Below, piece after piece: positions 41,351 to 50,363 of a DNA stretch of 64,000 nt. Each line of letters begins with the position of its first letter. The stretch's first letter is position 1. The DNA lies in contig JAPUER010000053.1 of NCBI GenBank assembly GCA_027492485.1, positions 1 to 64,000 of the forward strand. Reading direction: 5' to 3'. The notes below the pieces were generated by a model. The model worked only from the letters and a program-made list of their open reading frames with translations. It was not told the DNA's origin and searched no databases. This DNA comes from Betaproteobacteria bacterium (GTDB lineage Bacteria; Pseudomonadota; Gammaproteobacteria; Burkholderiales; Casimicrobiaceae). Both the position numbers and the translations under genes were made by a program.

Positions 41351-44098
41351 CTACCTCACTTTCGAGAAGTCGCCCGCGACGAACGACGACAGCTCGGGCA
41401 TCTTGAGGTACTTGCGCAGCGTCGCATCGAAATCGGTGCGGGTCAGTTTCGCGATGCCTGCCTCCAGTTCGGCGACGAAGGCGAACGTGCGATCGGCGTC
41501 CGCCAGCGTGACCAGTTGTGCCGCCAGCGTCGCATCCTGCGCGCGGCGAACCAGACGCTGGTCGAGCAGCGACTGGCGCTGTGCGTTGAATTCTTCCTCG
41601 GTCAAGGCGTTGCCGGCAAGCAGCTTGCGCAGCTCGTCCTTCAGCGCGGCTTCGGCCCTGGCGGCGTTTTGCGGATTGGCAATGTAGCCAAAGGTCCAGC
41701 TCGCGGAATTCGAGAACGTCGGCACCGCCAGCACGCTGAACACGTCATAGCTCAAGCCTTCCTTCTCCCGCACCCGCTGGAACAGGCGGGCGCCGGCGGA
41801 ACCGCCGACGATGAAATCGGCCAGCACCAGCGCCGGGTAGTCTGCGGCCTTGTCCTGCAGCGGGAAGGCGACGCGCGCCACGAAGGTCGCGTTTTCCTTG
41901 TCGGGGGTGGCGATCTTTTCGGTTTTGGCCGCCACCGCTTGATACTCCCGGCTGACGCGGGTGAACGGCGCCGGCAGTTTGTTCGCCGCAAACGCGCGGG
42001 TCAATGCGGCCTTCAGGCTTGCCGCGTCGAAGTCGCCGACCACGGCGATCTCCGCCGCCGACAGGCCGCGCATCGCGTTCGCATAGCGCAGGACCTGATC
42101 GCGCGTCACTGCCTTGAGATCGGCAATGTGCTCCGCCACGGTCGGCACGTAGCGCACGTCGCCGCGCGGATAGTGCGAAAAGTGACGCTCCAGCGCGGTG
42201 AAGGCGATGCTCTCCGGATCCTTGGCCGACTCTTCCAGCGCGGTGATCGACTCCTTGCGAACCAGTTCCAGCTGGTCGGCGGGGAAGGTGGCGCTGCGAT
42301 AGACCTGCGCCACGAAAGCGACCAGATCGTCGATGTAAGCCCGCTTGGTCTGGAACGATCCGCCGCCAAGTCCAAGACCGCCGCTGGCGCGCAGGGCATC
42401 GAGCCGGTCGCGGATTTGCTGGCGATCCAGCCCCTGGGCGCCGCGCAGCAGCAGCGCGCTCGCCAGCTCGTCAACCGCGGCCTTGCCGTTGCGCGTTTTC
42501 TCGTCGCCATAACCGATGCGCAATGCCAGTTGCACGGTGTTGCCGCGTGTCTTCTTCGGCAGCAGGACGACCTTCATGCCGTTGGCCAGCGCGAAGCGTT
42601 CGCTGCGCTTGTCGATGTTGGCCGGGCTGGGTTCGAACACCTCACCGTCGGTCATGCTTTGGTCGCCGCGATAGCCGGCGAGCAGCGACGAAAGCTCGGG
42701 CGCCGCCGGCATCTCGGCACGATCCGGTTTGTCGGTCGGCAGGAAACGACCCAGCGTCCGGTTCTGCGCCTTGAAATAGGCCTTCGCCACGCGATCGACG
42801 TCGGCCAGTGTGACCTTGCCGATACGATCGCGCTGATAGAAGTAAAAGCGCCAGTCGCCAATGGCCACCGCCTCCGACAGGGCAACGGCAAAGCGTCCGC
42901 TGTCGGCGATGGTCTGGTCGTAGCCTCGGGCGTACTGCAATTTCACGCGGTCGAGTTCGGTCTGGGTGAATGGTTTGCGCCAGGCCGATTCGACAGTGGC
43001 GAGCGCCGCCTCGCGCGCCTTGTCGATCGCTTGCGATTTGTTCAGCGTGACCCAGAAACCCACCAGCGTCGGATCGAACATCAGATCGCTCTCGCTGTCG
43101 ACCGACACCGCAAGCTTCGATTTGACCAGCGCCTGGTACAAGCGGCCGGAAGGCTCCGACGTCATCAACGCCATGAATACCTGAATGGCGGCGGCATCGG
43201 GGTGCGAGGCCGACGGCACGCGATAGGCCGGCAGAAGAATCTGGCTGTCGCCGACCCGGCGTACCGTCACTTCACGTTCGCCGTCCTGCGTCGGCTCTAC
43301 CGTCCACAGCTTGGGCAGTTTTCGTGTCGGGCGCGCGACCTTGCCGAAATAGTCGGCGATCCAGGCCAGTGTTTTTGCGCTGTCGATCTTGCCGGCCACC
43401 AGCAGCACCGCGTTGTCCGGCTGGTAATAGGTCCGGTAGAAAGCGCGCAGATTGTCGATGCCGACGTTCTCGATGTCGCTGCGGTTGCCGATGGTGGAAT
43501 TGCCATAGTTGTGCCACATGAAAGCGGTGGCGAAGACTTTTTGATACAGCGCCCATTGCGGACGGTTTTCGCCCATCTCGAATTCGTTGCGCACCACCGT
43601 CATCTCGGTATCGAGCTCTTCGCGCAGGATGTTCGAATTGACCATGCGGTCGGCCTCCATCGCCAGCGCCCATTGCAGGTTGTCGTCGCTGGCAGCGAAG
43701 CTTTCGTAGTAGTTGGTGCGATCCAGCCAGGTGGTGCCGTTGTTGATGAAACCGCGATTGGCCATGTCCTGCCACAGTTTCGGATACTTCGGCGTCGACT
43801 TGAACAGCATGTGCTCCAGCAGGTGCGCCATGCCGGTCTCGCCGTAACCCTCATGCCGCGAGCCCACCAGATAGGTGATGTTGACGGTGACTTTGGGATT
43901 GGAGGCATCGGGAAACAACAGCACGCGCAAGCCATTGGCTTTGAGCGTGTATTCGCTGATGCCTTCGACCACCGGGCCGACGTCGAAAGCCGCAGCGGGC
44001 GGCGCCAACGGGGGCAACGGCTGCGCAGCCAGCGGCGCGAGCAACAGGAGACCGGCGACAGCAAACGCACGGGACAGGGAGGGGAGCGACAACGGCAT
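41351..44098 (-). CDS. M16 family zinc peptidase (pitrilysin-like), exported
   Basis: The 915-residue protein has a signal peptide (RAFAVAGLLLLAPLAAQP) and four M16 half-domains. The inverted zinc motif HLLEH (H92, E95, H96) and distal E172 in VRNEFEMGE are intact in the first domain, so it should be an active periplasmic peptidase that closes around unfolded peptides. The C-terminal half (from about 480) contains the inactive partner domain with ALLLRGAQGLDRQQIRDRL and DFIVGGSAGARLFQRVREKEGLSYDVFSVL. The start at 44098 is preferred to 44155 because it begins at the signal peptide. It lies 99 bases upstream of the Atm1-type gene on the same strand. Confidence 0.93.
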   Translation of the reverse strand: MPLSLPSLSRAFAVAGLLLLAPLAAQPLPPLAPPAAAFDVGPVVEGISEYTLKANGLRVLLFPDASNPKVTVNITYLVGSRHEGYGETGMAHLLEHMLFKSTPKYPKLWQDMANRGFINNGTTWLDRTNYYESFAASDDNLQWALAMEADRMVNSNILREELDTEMTVVRNEFEMGENRPQWALYQKVFATAFMWHNYGNSTIGNRSDIENVGIDNLRAFYRTYYQPDNAVLLVAGKIDSAKTLAWIADYFGKVARPTRKLPKLWTVEPTQDGEREVTVRRVGDSQILLPAYRVPSASHPDAAAIQVFMALMTSEPSGRLYQALVKSKLAVSVDSESDLMFDPTLVGFWVTLNKSQAIDKAREAALATVESAWRKPFTQTELDRVKLQYARGYDQTIADSGRFAVALSEAVAIGDWRFYFYQRDRIGKVTLADVDRVAKAYFKAQNRTLGRFLPTDKPDRAEMPAAPELSSLLAGYRGDQSMTDGEVFEPSPANIDKRSERFALANGMKVVLLPKKTRGNTVQLALRIGYGDEKTRNGKAAVDELASALLLRGAQGLDRQQIRDRLDALRASGGLGLGGGSFQTKRAYIDDLVAFVAQVYRSATFPADQLELVRKESITALEESAKDPESIAFTALERHFSHYPRGDVRYVPTVAEHIADLKAVTRDQVLRYANAMRGLSAAEIAVVGDFDAASLKAALTRAFAANKLPAPFTRVSREYQAVAAKTEKIATPDKENATFVARVAFPLQDKAADYPALVLADFIVGGSAGARLFQRVREKEGLSYDVFSVLAVPTFSNSASWTFGYIANPQNAARAEAALKDELRKLLAGNALTEEEFNAQRQSLLDQRLVRRAQDATLAAQLVTLADADRTFAFVAELEAGIAKLTRTDFDATLRKYLKMPELSSFVAGDFSKVR

Positions 44099-44197
44099 GA
44101 CGGCAGGCAAATGGGATGGGAATAGGCTGCGCGCATTATGCGTGCTCACCCGCACCTACGGCGCCGAATGCGACGAACGCCGCTTTTACGGGGTGGA

Positions 44198-46012
44198 TCA
44201 GGGCTCCGCATGCTCCGCCTGCAGCGCCCACAGTTTGGCGTACAAGCCGCGAGCCGCCAGCAGATCGACGTGGGTGCCGCGCTCGACCACACGCCCGCCG
44301 TCAACCACCAGAATGCAATCGGCATCGACGATGGTGGATAGCCGGTGCGCGATGATCAGCGTGGTGCGCTCGCGGCTGACGGTGCGAATTTCGGCCTGGA
44401 TCGCTTTCTCGCTCTCGGAGTCGAGCGCGGAGGTCGCTTCGTCGAAGATCAGGATGGTGGGGTTCTTGAGTAGGGCGCGGGCGATCGCCACCCGCTGCTT
44501 TTCGCCGCCGGACAGCTTCAGGCCGCGCTCGCCGACCGTCGTCTCCAGCCCTTTGGGCAGTCGCGCAACGAAGTCGTCGAGCCGGGCGGCACGAATCGCC
44601 GCCTGCAATTGCCCCTCGGTCGCCGTGGGCATGCCGTAGCGCAGGTTATAGCCAAGCGTGTCGTTGAACAGCACGGTGTCCTGCGGCACGATGCCGATCG
44701 CTGCGCGCAGGCTGCCTTGCGTGTAGTCGCGAATGTCGAGACCGTCGACGCGAATGCTGCCCGCCGTTACGTCATAGAAGCGAAACAACAGTCGCGCCAG
44801 CGTGCTCTTGCCGCCACCGCTCGGGCCAACCACGGCGAAGGTCTGACCTGCGGGTATGTGGAAGCTGATGCCGTGCAGGATGCTGCGATCGGGTTCGTAG
44901 GAAAAATGGACGTTGTCGAAGACGACGTCGCCCAACGGGGCAACCGCGGCGCCGAGCACGACGGCGTGCGGCCGGTCGGCGACCTCCTGATGCTCCGCCA
45001 TCAGACTGAACATGCGGCTCATGTCGGTCATCGATTGCCGGATCTCGCGATAGATCACGCCGAGAAAGTTGAGTGGAACGTAAAGCTGGATCAGAAAGGC
45101 GTTGACCAGCACCAGATCGCCCACTGTCATGCGCCCCGCGATCACGCCATCGATCGCGCGCCACATGACGAGGCTGGCGCCGGCCGCGATGAACAGGCTT
45201 TGCCCCAGATTGAGCAGTGACAGCGAGGTCTGCGAACGCACGGCGGCACGCTCCCAGCGCTGCAGGCTCTGGTCGTAACGGTCCGCCTCGAAGTGTTCGT
45301 TGCCGAAATACTTGACCGTCTCGTAGTTGAGCAAGCTGTCGATTGCCTTTGAATTCGCCTTCGAGTCCAGTTCGTTCATCTCCTTGCGAAAGGCGGTGCG
45401 CCACTCGGTGACGAAGATGGTGTAGGCGATGTAGCCGACCAGCGTGATCAATGTGATGGTGACGAAAGTCCAGTCGTAGTTCCACGCGAGCACGCCGCAG
45501 ACCAGCGCGAACTCGACCAGCGTGGGCAGGATCGAGAACAGCACGTAGCTCATCAACGACGTGATGCCGCGGGTACCGCGTTCGATGTCGCGGGTCAGAC
45601 CACCGGTCTGGCGCGCCAGATGGAAACGCAGCGACAGGCGGTGCAGATGCTCGAATGTCTCCAGCGCGATGCGACGAACGGCCCGCTGCCCGACCTTGGC
45701 AAAGAAGAACTCACGCAGCTCGGTGAACAGTGTGACCGAGAACCGTGCAATGCCATACGCCACCAGCAGCAGCAGCGGTACCGCGACGATCGCCCTGCCT
45801 GCGCCCGAGGCGCTCATATCGTCGACGATCCACTTCAGGACGATGGGTACCGTGACATGGGCCACCTTCGCCAGCAGCAGGCACGTCAGCGCGACGACGA
45901 TGCGGCCCTTGTACTGCGCCAGATAGGGCAGCAGCAGGCGCAACGGGTTCGGCCGTTGCGCAGCGGGCGGCAACGGATCGGCCGGTAGCGCCGCAGGATG
46001 ACGCCTGCTCAC
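44198..46012 (-). CDS. Atm1/HMT1-type ABC exporter
   Basis: The 604-residue half-transporter has six membrane helices then an ATPase with Walker A GPSGGGKST (396-403), LKLSGGEKQRVAIARAL and Walker B ILIFDEATSALD. The segment NYETVKYFGNE (229-239) is the hallmark of the Atm1/ABCB7/HMT1 group, which exports glutathione-linked metal or sulfur compounds in known cases. The start is GTG and overlaps the response regulator stop. A role in metal or glutathione-persulfide export is inferred from family only. Confidence 0.9.
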   Translation of the reverse strand: MSRRHPAALPADPLPPAAQRPNPLRLLLPYLAQYKGRIVVALTCLLLAKVAHVTVPIVLKWIVDDMSASGAGRAIVAVPLLLLVAYGIARFSVTLFTELREFFFAKVGQRAVRRIALETFEHLHRLSLRFHLARQTGGLTRDIERGTRGITSLMSYVLFSILPTLVEFALVCGVLAWNYDWTFVTITLITLVGYIAYTIFVTEWRTAFRKEMNELDSKANSKAIDSLLNYETVKYFGNEHFEADRYDQSLQRWERAAVRSQTSLSLLNLGQSLFIAAGASLVMWRAIDGVIAGRMTVGDLVLVNAFLIQLYVPLNFLGVIYREIRQSMTDMSRMFSLMAEHQEVADRPHAVVLGAAVAPLGDVVFDNVHFSYEPDRSILHGISFHIPAGQTFAVVGPSGGGKSTLARLLFRFYDVTAGSIRVDGLDIRDYTQGSLRAAIGIVPQDTVLFNDTLGYNLRYGMPTATEGQLQAAIRAARLDDFVARLPKGLETTVGERGLKLSGGEKQRVAIARALLKNPTILIFDEATSALDSESEKAIQAEIRTVSRERTTLIIAHRLSTIVDADCILVVDGGRVVERGTHVDLLAARGLYAKLWALQAEHAEP

Positions 46013-46980
46013 GGACGCGAGAGTTTTCCGGCAGTCGCAAATTGGCGCAGAGTGTCGAGAAACTCCTGCATGCGGGTCGGCTTGGTGAGATAAGCATCAC
46101 AGCCGGCAAACTTGGCGCGCAGGCGATCGACGGCGCCGGTACGCGAGGTCAGCATAATCAGCACCGACGGGCATTGCATACCCAGCGCGCGGAGCTTGCG
46201 CAACACCTCGGGCCCGCGCATGCCGGGCATCTCGAAATCGACCAACGCAACGTCGTACACCTTCGCTGCCGCCTTTTGCAGGCCGGTATCGCCGCCTTCC
46301 GCCGTATCTACCGCGAAGCCCACCTTGACCAGCGCGGCCGAAATGGCTTCGCGTGAAAAATGCGAATCGTCGATCACCAGGACATTCAGCGCGCGCTGCC
46401 ACGGCAAACCGGCGCTGGCGGTGATGGCGGCCACCGCGGCGGCATCGGCATTGGCGTTGGCATTGGCAGGTTTGGCGGCCGGCGGTGGGGTTCGCTCGGC
46501 CACCGCTGCTGGCGTTTCCGGCGCTGGTGGGGAACCATCCGGCACAGCCGCAGCAGCCTCGGCTACGGTCTCAACCGCGTCGCCTGTCGCGGTCATCGCA
46601 TCGGCTGCAGTCGTGGCCGGCGCCGGCGGCGACCAGCCAGTGCGAATGCGGTTGATCGCCTGTGCCAGCGAGAACAACATCTGCCCTTGTTGCGCGACCT
46701 GGTAGAACGGCGCATCGCTTTCGAAACGCTCGACGATGCCTATCGCTGGACAGGGGCCATGCCACTGCCTCAGCGCCGCAGCACCGTCCGCCAGCAGCGC
46801 ATTCGCAATCAGCAGATCGGCATCGTCGTCGACCACCGTGAGGCTGACGCCGGCACCCGGCGGACGACGCAAAAACAGCCGGAGCAATTCGCGATCCCGC
46901 GAGCTGAAGCCCGAGAGACGAACGGACCGGATCGTTCTCTGCTGCGGCGGTTCGGTATCCGGGGTCGCGATTTCAGACAT
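46009..46980 (-). CDS. response regulator with C-terminal receiver domain
   Basis: The 323-residue protein has an N-terminal region (about 15-115) of unrecognised type, possibly a degenerate receiver (SVRLSGFSSRDRELLRLFLRR, VSLTVVDDDADLLIANALL). An Ala/Pro/Asn-rich linker (about 118-190, with PANANANADAAA) leads to a full receiver domain (about 197-315) with D204/D205, phosphorylation site D248 (ALVDFEMPGM) and K300 (YLTKP). There is no DNA-binding or enzymatic output domain, so it probably works by protein contacts. No histidine kinase gene is next to it. It is coupled to the Atm1-type gene by a GTGA overlap. Confidence 0.85.
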   Translation of the reverse strand: MSEIATPDTEPPQQRTIRSVRLSGFSSRDRELLRLFLRRPPGAGVSLTVVDDDADLLIANALLADGAAALRQWHGPCPAIGIVERFESDAPFYQVAQQGQMLFSLAQAINRIRTGWSPPAPATTAADAMTATGDAVETVAEAAAAVPDGSPPAPETPAAVAERTPPPAAKPANANANADAAAVAAITASAGLPWQRALNVLVIDDSHFSREAISAALVKVGFAVDTAEGGDTGLQKAAAKVYDVALVDFEMPGMRGPEVLRKLRALGMQCPSVLIMLTSRTGAVDRLRAKFAGCDAYLTKPTRMQEFLDTLRQFATAGKLSRP

Positions 46981-47091
46981 GAATCGATTATAGGAATCAG
47001 GCGTCGGGCGCCGCATCGGGTGGGCAGCGAGAAGACCGCGCCGGGATTTGCGGTCGATTCATAGCGGCAAGCGGCGCGACTGCCATCTGCT

Positions 47092-48246
47092 TCAATGCCG
47101 TCCGTAGCCGAGGACACTCATCAGGCCCCGCGCAACGCCGTACAGCACCCAGGTCAGCAGGCGGTCAAGGATCGGCCGGGTGCTCCAGCGCGACCGATGG
47201 ATGGCGGTCGAGTCATTGCGGATGGCCATTTCCAGACTGCGCCGCAGGTTGTCGGCGAACGCGACATTGCGAACGAACACGTTGGCTTCCCGCGCCAGCA
47301 GCAGACTGAACGGATCGATGTTCGACGATCCAACCGTCGCCCAGTTGTCGTCGATGACCGCCACCTTGGCATGCAGGAAGCTCGGACGGTACTCGTAGAG
47401 CTCGACGCCGGCGTCGAGCAGCGTTCCGTAGAGTGCGCGGGAGGCATAGTGCTGAAGCAGGTATTCCTGCCGTCCCTGAAGCAGCAGCCGCACCCGCACG
47501 CCGCGCCGGCGGGCGCGCAGCAGCGCGCGGCGGAACTGGCGGCCGGGGAAAAAGTAAGCGTTGGCGATCAGGATGTCGCTCTTGGCCGCGAGGATTGCGG
47601 CGAGGTACTCGCGCTCGATGTCGCGCCGGTGCTGCACGTTGTCGCGGAAGGCGAACCATGCGTGATGGTCGCCCGCGGCCTTGGCAACCGGCGGAAAAGC
47701 TGCGATAGCGGCGCGCAGGTGTTCGATTGCGTGCTGATGCAGCCGCGCCCACAGCTCGCACATCGCCCGGTGAATGGGTTCCAGCAGCGGGCCTTCGACG
47801 CAGACGGCGTAGTCGAAGCGCGGATGCCTGGGCTCCGGCATGTTGAGGTCGTCGATGATGTTGATGCCACCGACAAACGCGACGCGGCCGTCCACCATCG
47901 CCAATTTGCGGTGCAGCCGCCGCAACCGCGAACGGCGCAACTTGTTCCACGAGGTTTCCGGGCGGAACACTGCCACTTCGACGCCCTGCCCATGCATCCA
48001 TGCGCCGATCTGTCCAATGTGCGTGGCGGAGCCAAAACCGTCGTACACCACCCGCACTGCCACGCCACGTGCGACCGCGCGCGCCATCGCCTGCGCGATG
48101 CGACGGCCGGTGACATCGTCGGCGAAGATGTAGGTTTCCAACCGTACTTCACGCTGCGCCGAATCGATCGCCTGTTCGAGCGCCGGAAAGTACTCGCCGC
48201 CGCACTCTAGCAGGCGCACATGGTTGCCGTGGCGATATGGTCTCAT
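47092..48246 (-). CDS. clsB: cardiolipin synthase B-like phospholipase D family protein
   Basis: The 384-residue protein has two phospholipase D HKD motifs: HRKLAMVD (H112, K114, D119) and HAKVAVID (H292, K294, D299), each followed by a GG or GSSN segment. It lacks N-terminal membrane helices, the ClsB layout. ClsB makes cardiolipin from phosphatidylglycerol, or phosphatidylglycerol by transfer from phosphatidylethanolamine, at the inner membrane. The start at 48246 overlaps the stop of the EEP gene (ATGA), an arrangement like the ybhP-clsB pair of E. coli. The longer frame to 48597 is antisense-type extension over the EEP gene. Confidence 0.92.
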   Translation of the reverse strand: MRPYRHGNHVRLLECGGEYFPALEQAIDSAQREVRLETYIFADDVTGRRIAQAMARAVARGVAVRVVYDGFGSATHIGQIGAWMHGQGVEVAVFRPETSWNKLRRSRLRRLHRKLAMVDGRVAFVGGINIIDDLNMPEPRHPRFDYAVCVEGPLLEPIHRAMCELWARLHQHAIEHLRAAIAAFPPVAKAAGDHHAWFAFRDNVQHRRDIEREYLAAILAAKSDILIANAYFFPGRQFRRALLRARRRGVRVRLLLQGRQEYLLQHYASRALYGTLLDAGVELYEYRPSFLHAKVAVIDDNWATVGSSNIDPFSLLLAREANVFVRNVAFADNLRRSLEMAIRNDSTAIHRSRWSTRPILDRLLTWVLYGVARGLMSVLGYGRH

Positions 48247-49004
48247 GCCAGCAACAAGTGCGCGGCGAGCGGCGCGTGATCGGAGAGTCCGGCCCAGTCG
48301 CGACCGCGGTGTACGTGGGCACTTTGCACCTGGAAGCCGCGGACGTAGATTCGATCCAGCCGCAGAATGGGCAACCGCGCCGGAAAGCTGCGGGCGGGGC
48401 GACCCCGTGTCGTTTCGAACACGTCGTGCACGCCGATCTCGCCCAGCGGGTCGCCGGCGCGATGTCGCCAGTCGTTGAAGTCGCCGGCGACAATCAGCGG
48501 CGCGCCTTTGGGCACCAGCGTATCGATACGGTCGCAAACGGCATCGACCTGCTTGCGCCGGGAACGGCCGAACAGACCGAGGTGGACACACACGCAATGC
48601 AGGTTCGTTGGCCAGCCCGGCACGTCGATTTCGGCGTGCAGCAAGCCGCGCTGCTCGATACGATTGGTCGAAATGTCTTCGTGGTCACAACGAACCATCG
48701 GGAAGCGCGACAGGATGGCATTGCCGTGATGGCCGTCTTCGTAGATGGCGTTGCCGGCGTAGGCCGCCGCCGGCCACTGCGTCTCGGCCAGAAATTCATG
48801 TTGTGGCGCATCGGGCCAGGCCTCGTGGCGCTCGACGTGTCGCGCGTTGTGACCGACGACTTCCTGAAGAAATACGATATCGGCGCCCATCATGCGCAGG
48901 CGTTCGCGCATGTCGTGCACCACGATGCGGCGGTTGAAATGCGAAAAGCCCTTGTGAATGTTGTAGGTCGCCACCGTCAGCGATCCGGATTTTCCATGCG
49001 GCAT
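48243..49004 (-). CDS. endonuclease/exonuclease/phosphatase (EEP) family protein, YbhP-like
   Basis: The 253-residue protein has the EEP fold signatures: VATYNIHKGF, DIVFLQEV, GNAILSRFP, CVCVHLGLF, LIVAGDFNDW and a final LSDHAPL. These catalytic Asn, Glu, Asp and His residues are all present, so it should be a metal-dependent phosphoesterase. Coupling with clsB suggests a phospholipid-related role. The start at 49004 is chosen over the ATG at 49037, whose extra eleven residues look unconserved. It diverges from the MFS gene with a 69-base gap. Confidence 0.9.
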   Translation of the reverse strand: MPHGKSGSLTVATYNIHKGFSHFNRRIVVHDMRERLRMMGADIVFLQEVVGHNARHVERHEAWPDAPQHEFLAETQWPAAAYAGNAIYEDGHHGNAILSRFPMVRCDHEDISTNRIEQRGLLHAEIDVPGWPTNLHCVCVHLGLFGRSRRKQVDAVCDRIDTLVPKGAPLIVAGDFNDWRHRAGDPLGEIGVHDVFETTRGRPARSFPARLPILRLDRIYVRGFQVQSAHVHRGRDWAGLSDHAPLAAHLLLA

Positions 49005-49073
49005 GAACTGAAGCCTAGCGCAACTGCATGTCGACATCCCGGCGAGGGGTCGCCTTGCTATGCTCGGCAGGAC

Positions 49074-50363
49074 ATGTCAGATTACCGTTTTTCCGATCTG
49101 CTGCGCCAGCGTACTTTTGTGCAGTTCTGGGCCACCCGGCTGGCCGGAACGGCGGCCAACCAGATGTTGATGGTGGCGGTTGGCTGGCAGATGTACGAGT
49201 TGACGGGAAGCGCCTGGGATCTCGGTTTGGTGGGGCTCTACCAGTTCCTGCCCGCTCTGCTGCTCACCCTGGTGGCGGGCTATGTTGCCGATCGCGTCAA
49301 CCGGGCGCGGATCGTGGCGGCGTGCCTGATCGTCCAGCTCCTCGCCGCGGGCGTCCTGGCGATGGCGAGCTACGAATTCGCCCGCTACGGCGGGCTCGCG
49401 CCGCCGGCAAACGGCTGGTTATCACGCGAGCTGCTGCTCGCCGTGTCGGTGCTGCTCGGCATCGCGCGGGCCTTTCAGATGCCCGCGCAGCAGGCGCTGA
49501 TCGCCTTGCTGGTGCCGGCACCGTTGTTGCCGCGGGCGATGGCGTTCAGCGCGTCCGGTCTGCAGGCGGCGGTCATCGCCGGTCCGGCGATTGGCGGCGT
49601 GATCTATGTCGCCGGTGCGGCAGCGGTATACGCCACCTGCGCCGCGCTGTTTGCGCTGGGCACCGTGCTCGCGCTGTGCATTCGCTACGAAAAAAAGGCG
49701 CCGCCGCCTGACGAACGGCCAGGTGTTGCAACCTTGCTGGCTGGTGTGGCGTTCATCGTCGAACGCAAAGTGCTGCTCGGCGCGATCTCGCTCGATCTGT
49801 TCGCAGTGCTGCTGGGCGGCGCCACGGCGCTGCTTCCGATGTTCGCGCGCGACATTTTGCATGTTGGTGCCTGGGGCCTCGGGTTGCTGCGCGGCGCGCC
49901 GGCCGTCGGCGCCCTGGCGATGTCGATCGCGCTGACGCGCTGGCCCGTGACCCGAGGCGTCGGTACGCGGCTGCTTGCCGCCGTGGCGGTATTCGGTTTC
50001 GCTACCGTGGTGTTCGGCATCTCCACCAACTTCCTGCTGTCGCTGTGCGCGCTGGTCGTCACCGGCGCCGCCGACATGGTGAGCGTGGTGATCCGGCAGA
50101 CGCTGGTGCAGTTGGAGACGCCGGACGACATGCGCGGCCGAGTCAGCGCCGTGAATTCGGTGTTCATCGGCGCCAGCAACCAGCTGGGCGAATTCGAGTC
50201 CGGCGCAACCGCCGCCTGGTTTGGTCCGGTCGGCTCCGTCGTGCTGGGCGGATTGGGAACGGTGGCAGTGGCGCTGGCCTGGCGGCGGTGGTTCCCGACG
50301 CTCGCGCGGCGCGACGCGCTAACCGGCGATGACACGAACCGAATTTCTAACGCACGAAACTAG
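49074..50363 (+). CDS. MFS transporter (EntS/MFS_3 type)
   Basis: The 429-residue protein has twelve predicted helices. The N-terminus FVQFWATRLAGTAANQMLMVAVGWQMYELTGSAWDLGLVGLYQFLPALLLTLVAGYVADRVNR is typical for the EntS-like MFS_3 group, and PDDMRGRVSAVNSVFIGASNQLGEFESG is its conserved second-half loop. Members export siderophores or other small molecules; the substrate is not clear here. Its TAG stop overlaps the convergent sugar dehydrogenase stop through the shared CTAG. Confidence 0.9.
   Translation: MSDYRFSDLLRQRTFVQFWATRLAGTAANQMLMVAVGWQMYELTGSAWDLGLVGLYQFLPALLLTLVAGYVADRVNRARIVAACLIVQLLAAGVLAMASYEFARYGGLAPPANGWLSRELLLAVSVLLGIARAFQMPAQQALIALLVPAPLLPRAMAFSASGLQAAVIAGPAIGGVIYVAGAAAVYATCAALFALGTVLALCIRYEKKAPPPDERPGVATLLAGVAFIVERKVLLGAISLDLFAVLLGGATALLPMFARDILHVGAWGLGLLRGAPAVGALAMSIALTRWPVTRGVGTRLLAAVAVFGFATVVFGISTNFLLSLCALVVTGAADMVSVVIRQTLVQLETPDDMRGRVSAVNSVFIGASNQLGEFESGATAAWFGPVGSVVLGGLGTVAVALAWRRWFPTLARRDALTGDDTNRISNARN

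Noticed and set aside
41516..44125. An 869-codon open frame on the plus strand opposite the M16 peptidase
   Set aside because: It is the usual antisense frame of a GC-rich gene; the composition is Arg/His/Gln-rich with no domain, while the minus strand has a complete M16 peptidase.
48237..49073. Extension of the MFS gene upstream to 48237 (708 codons)
   Set aside because: The extra 280 codons are antisense to the EEP gene; the normal MFS start is at 49074.
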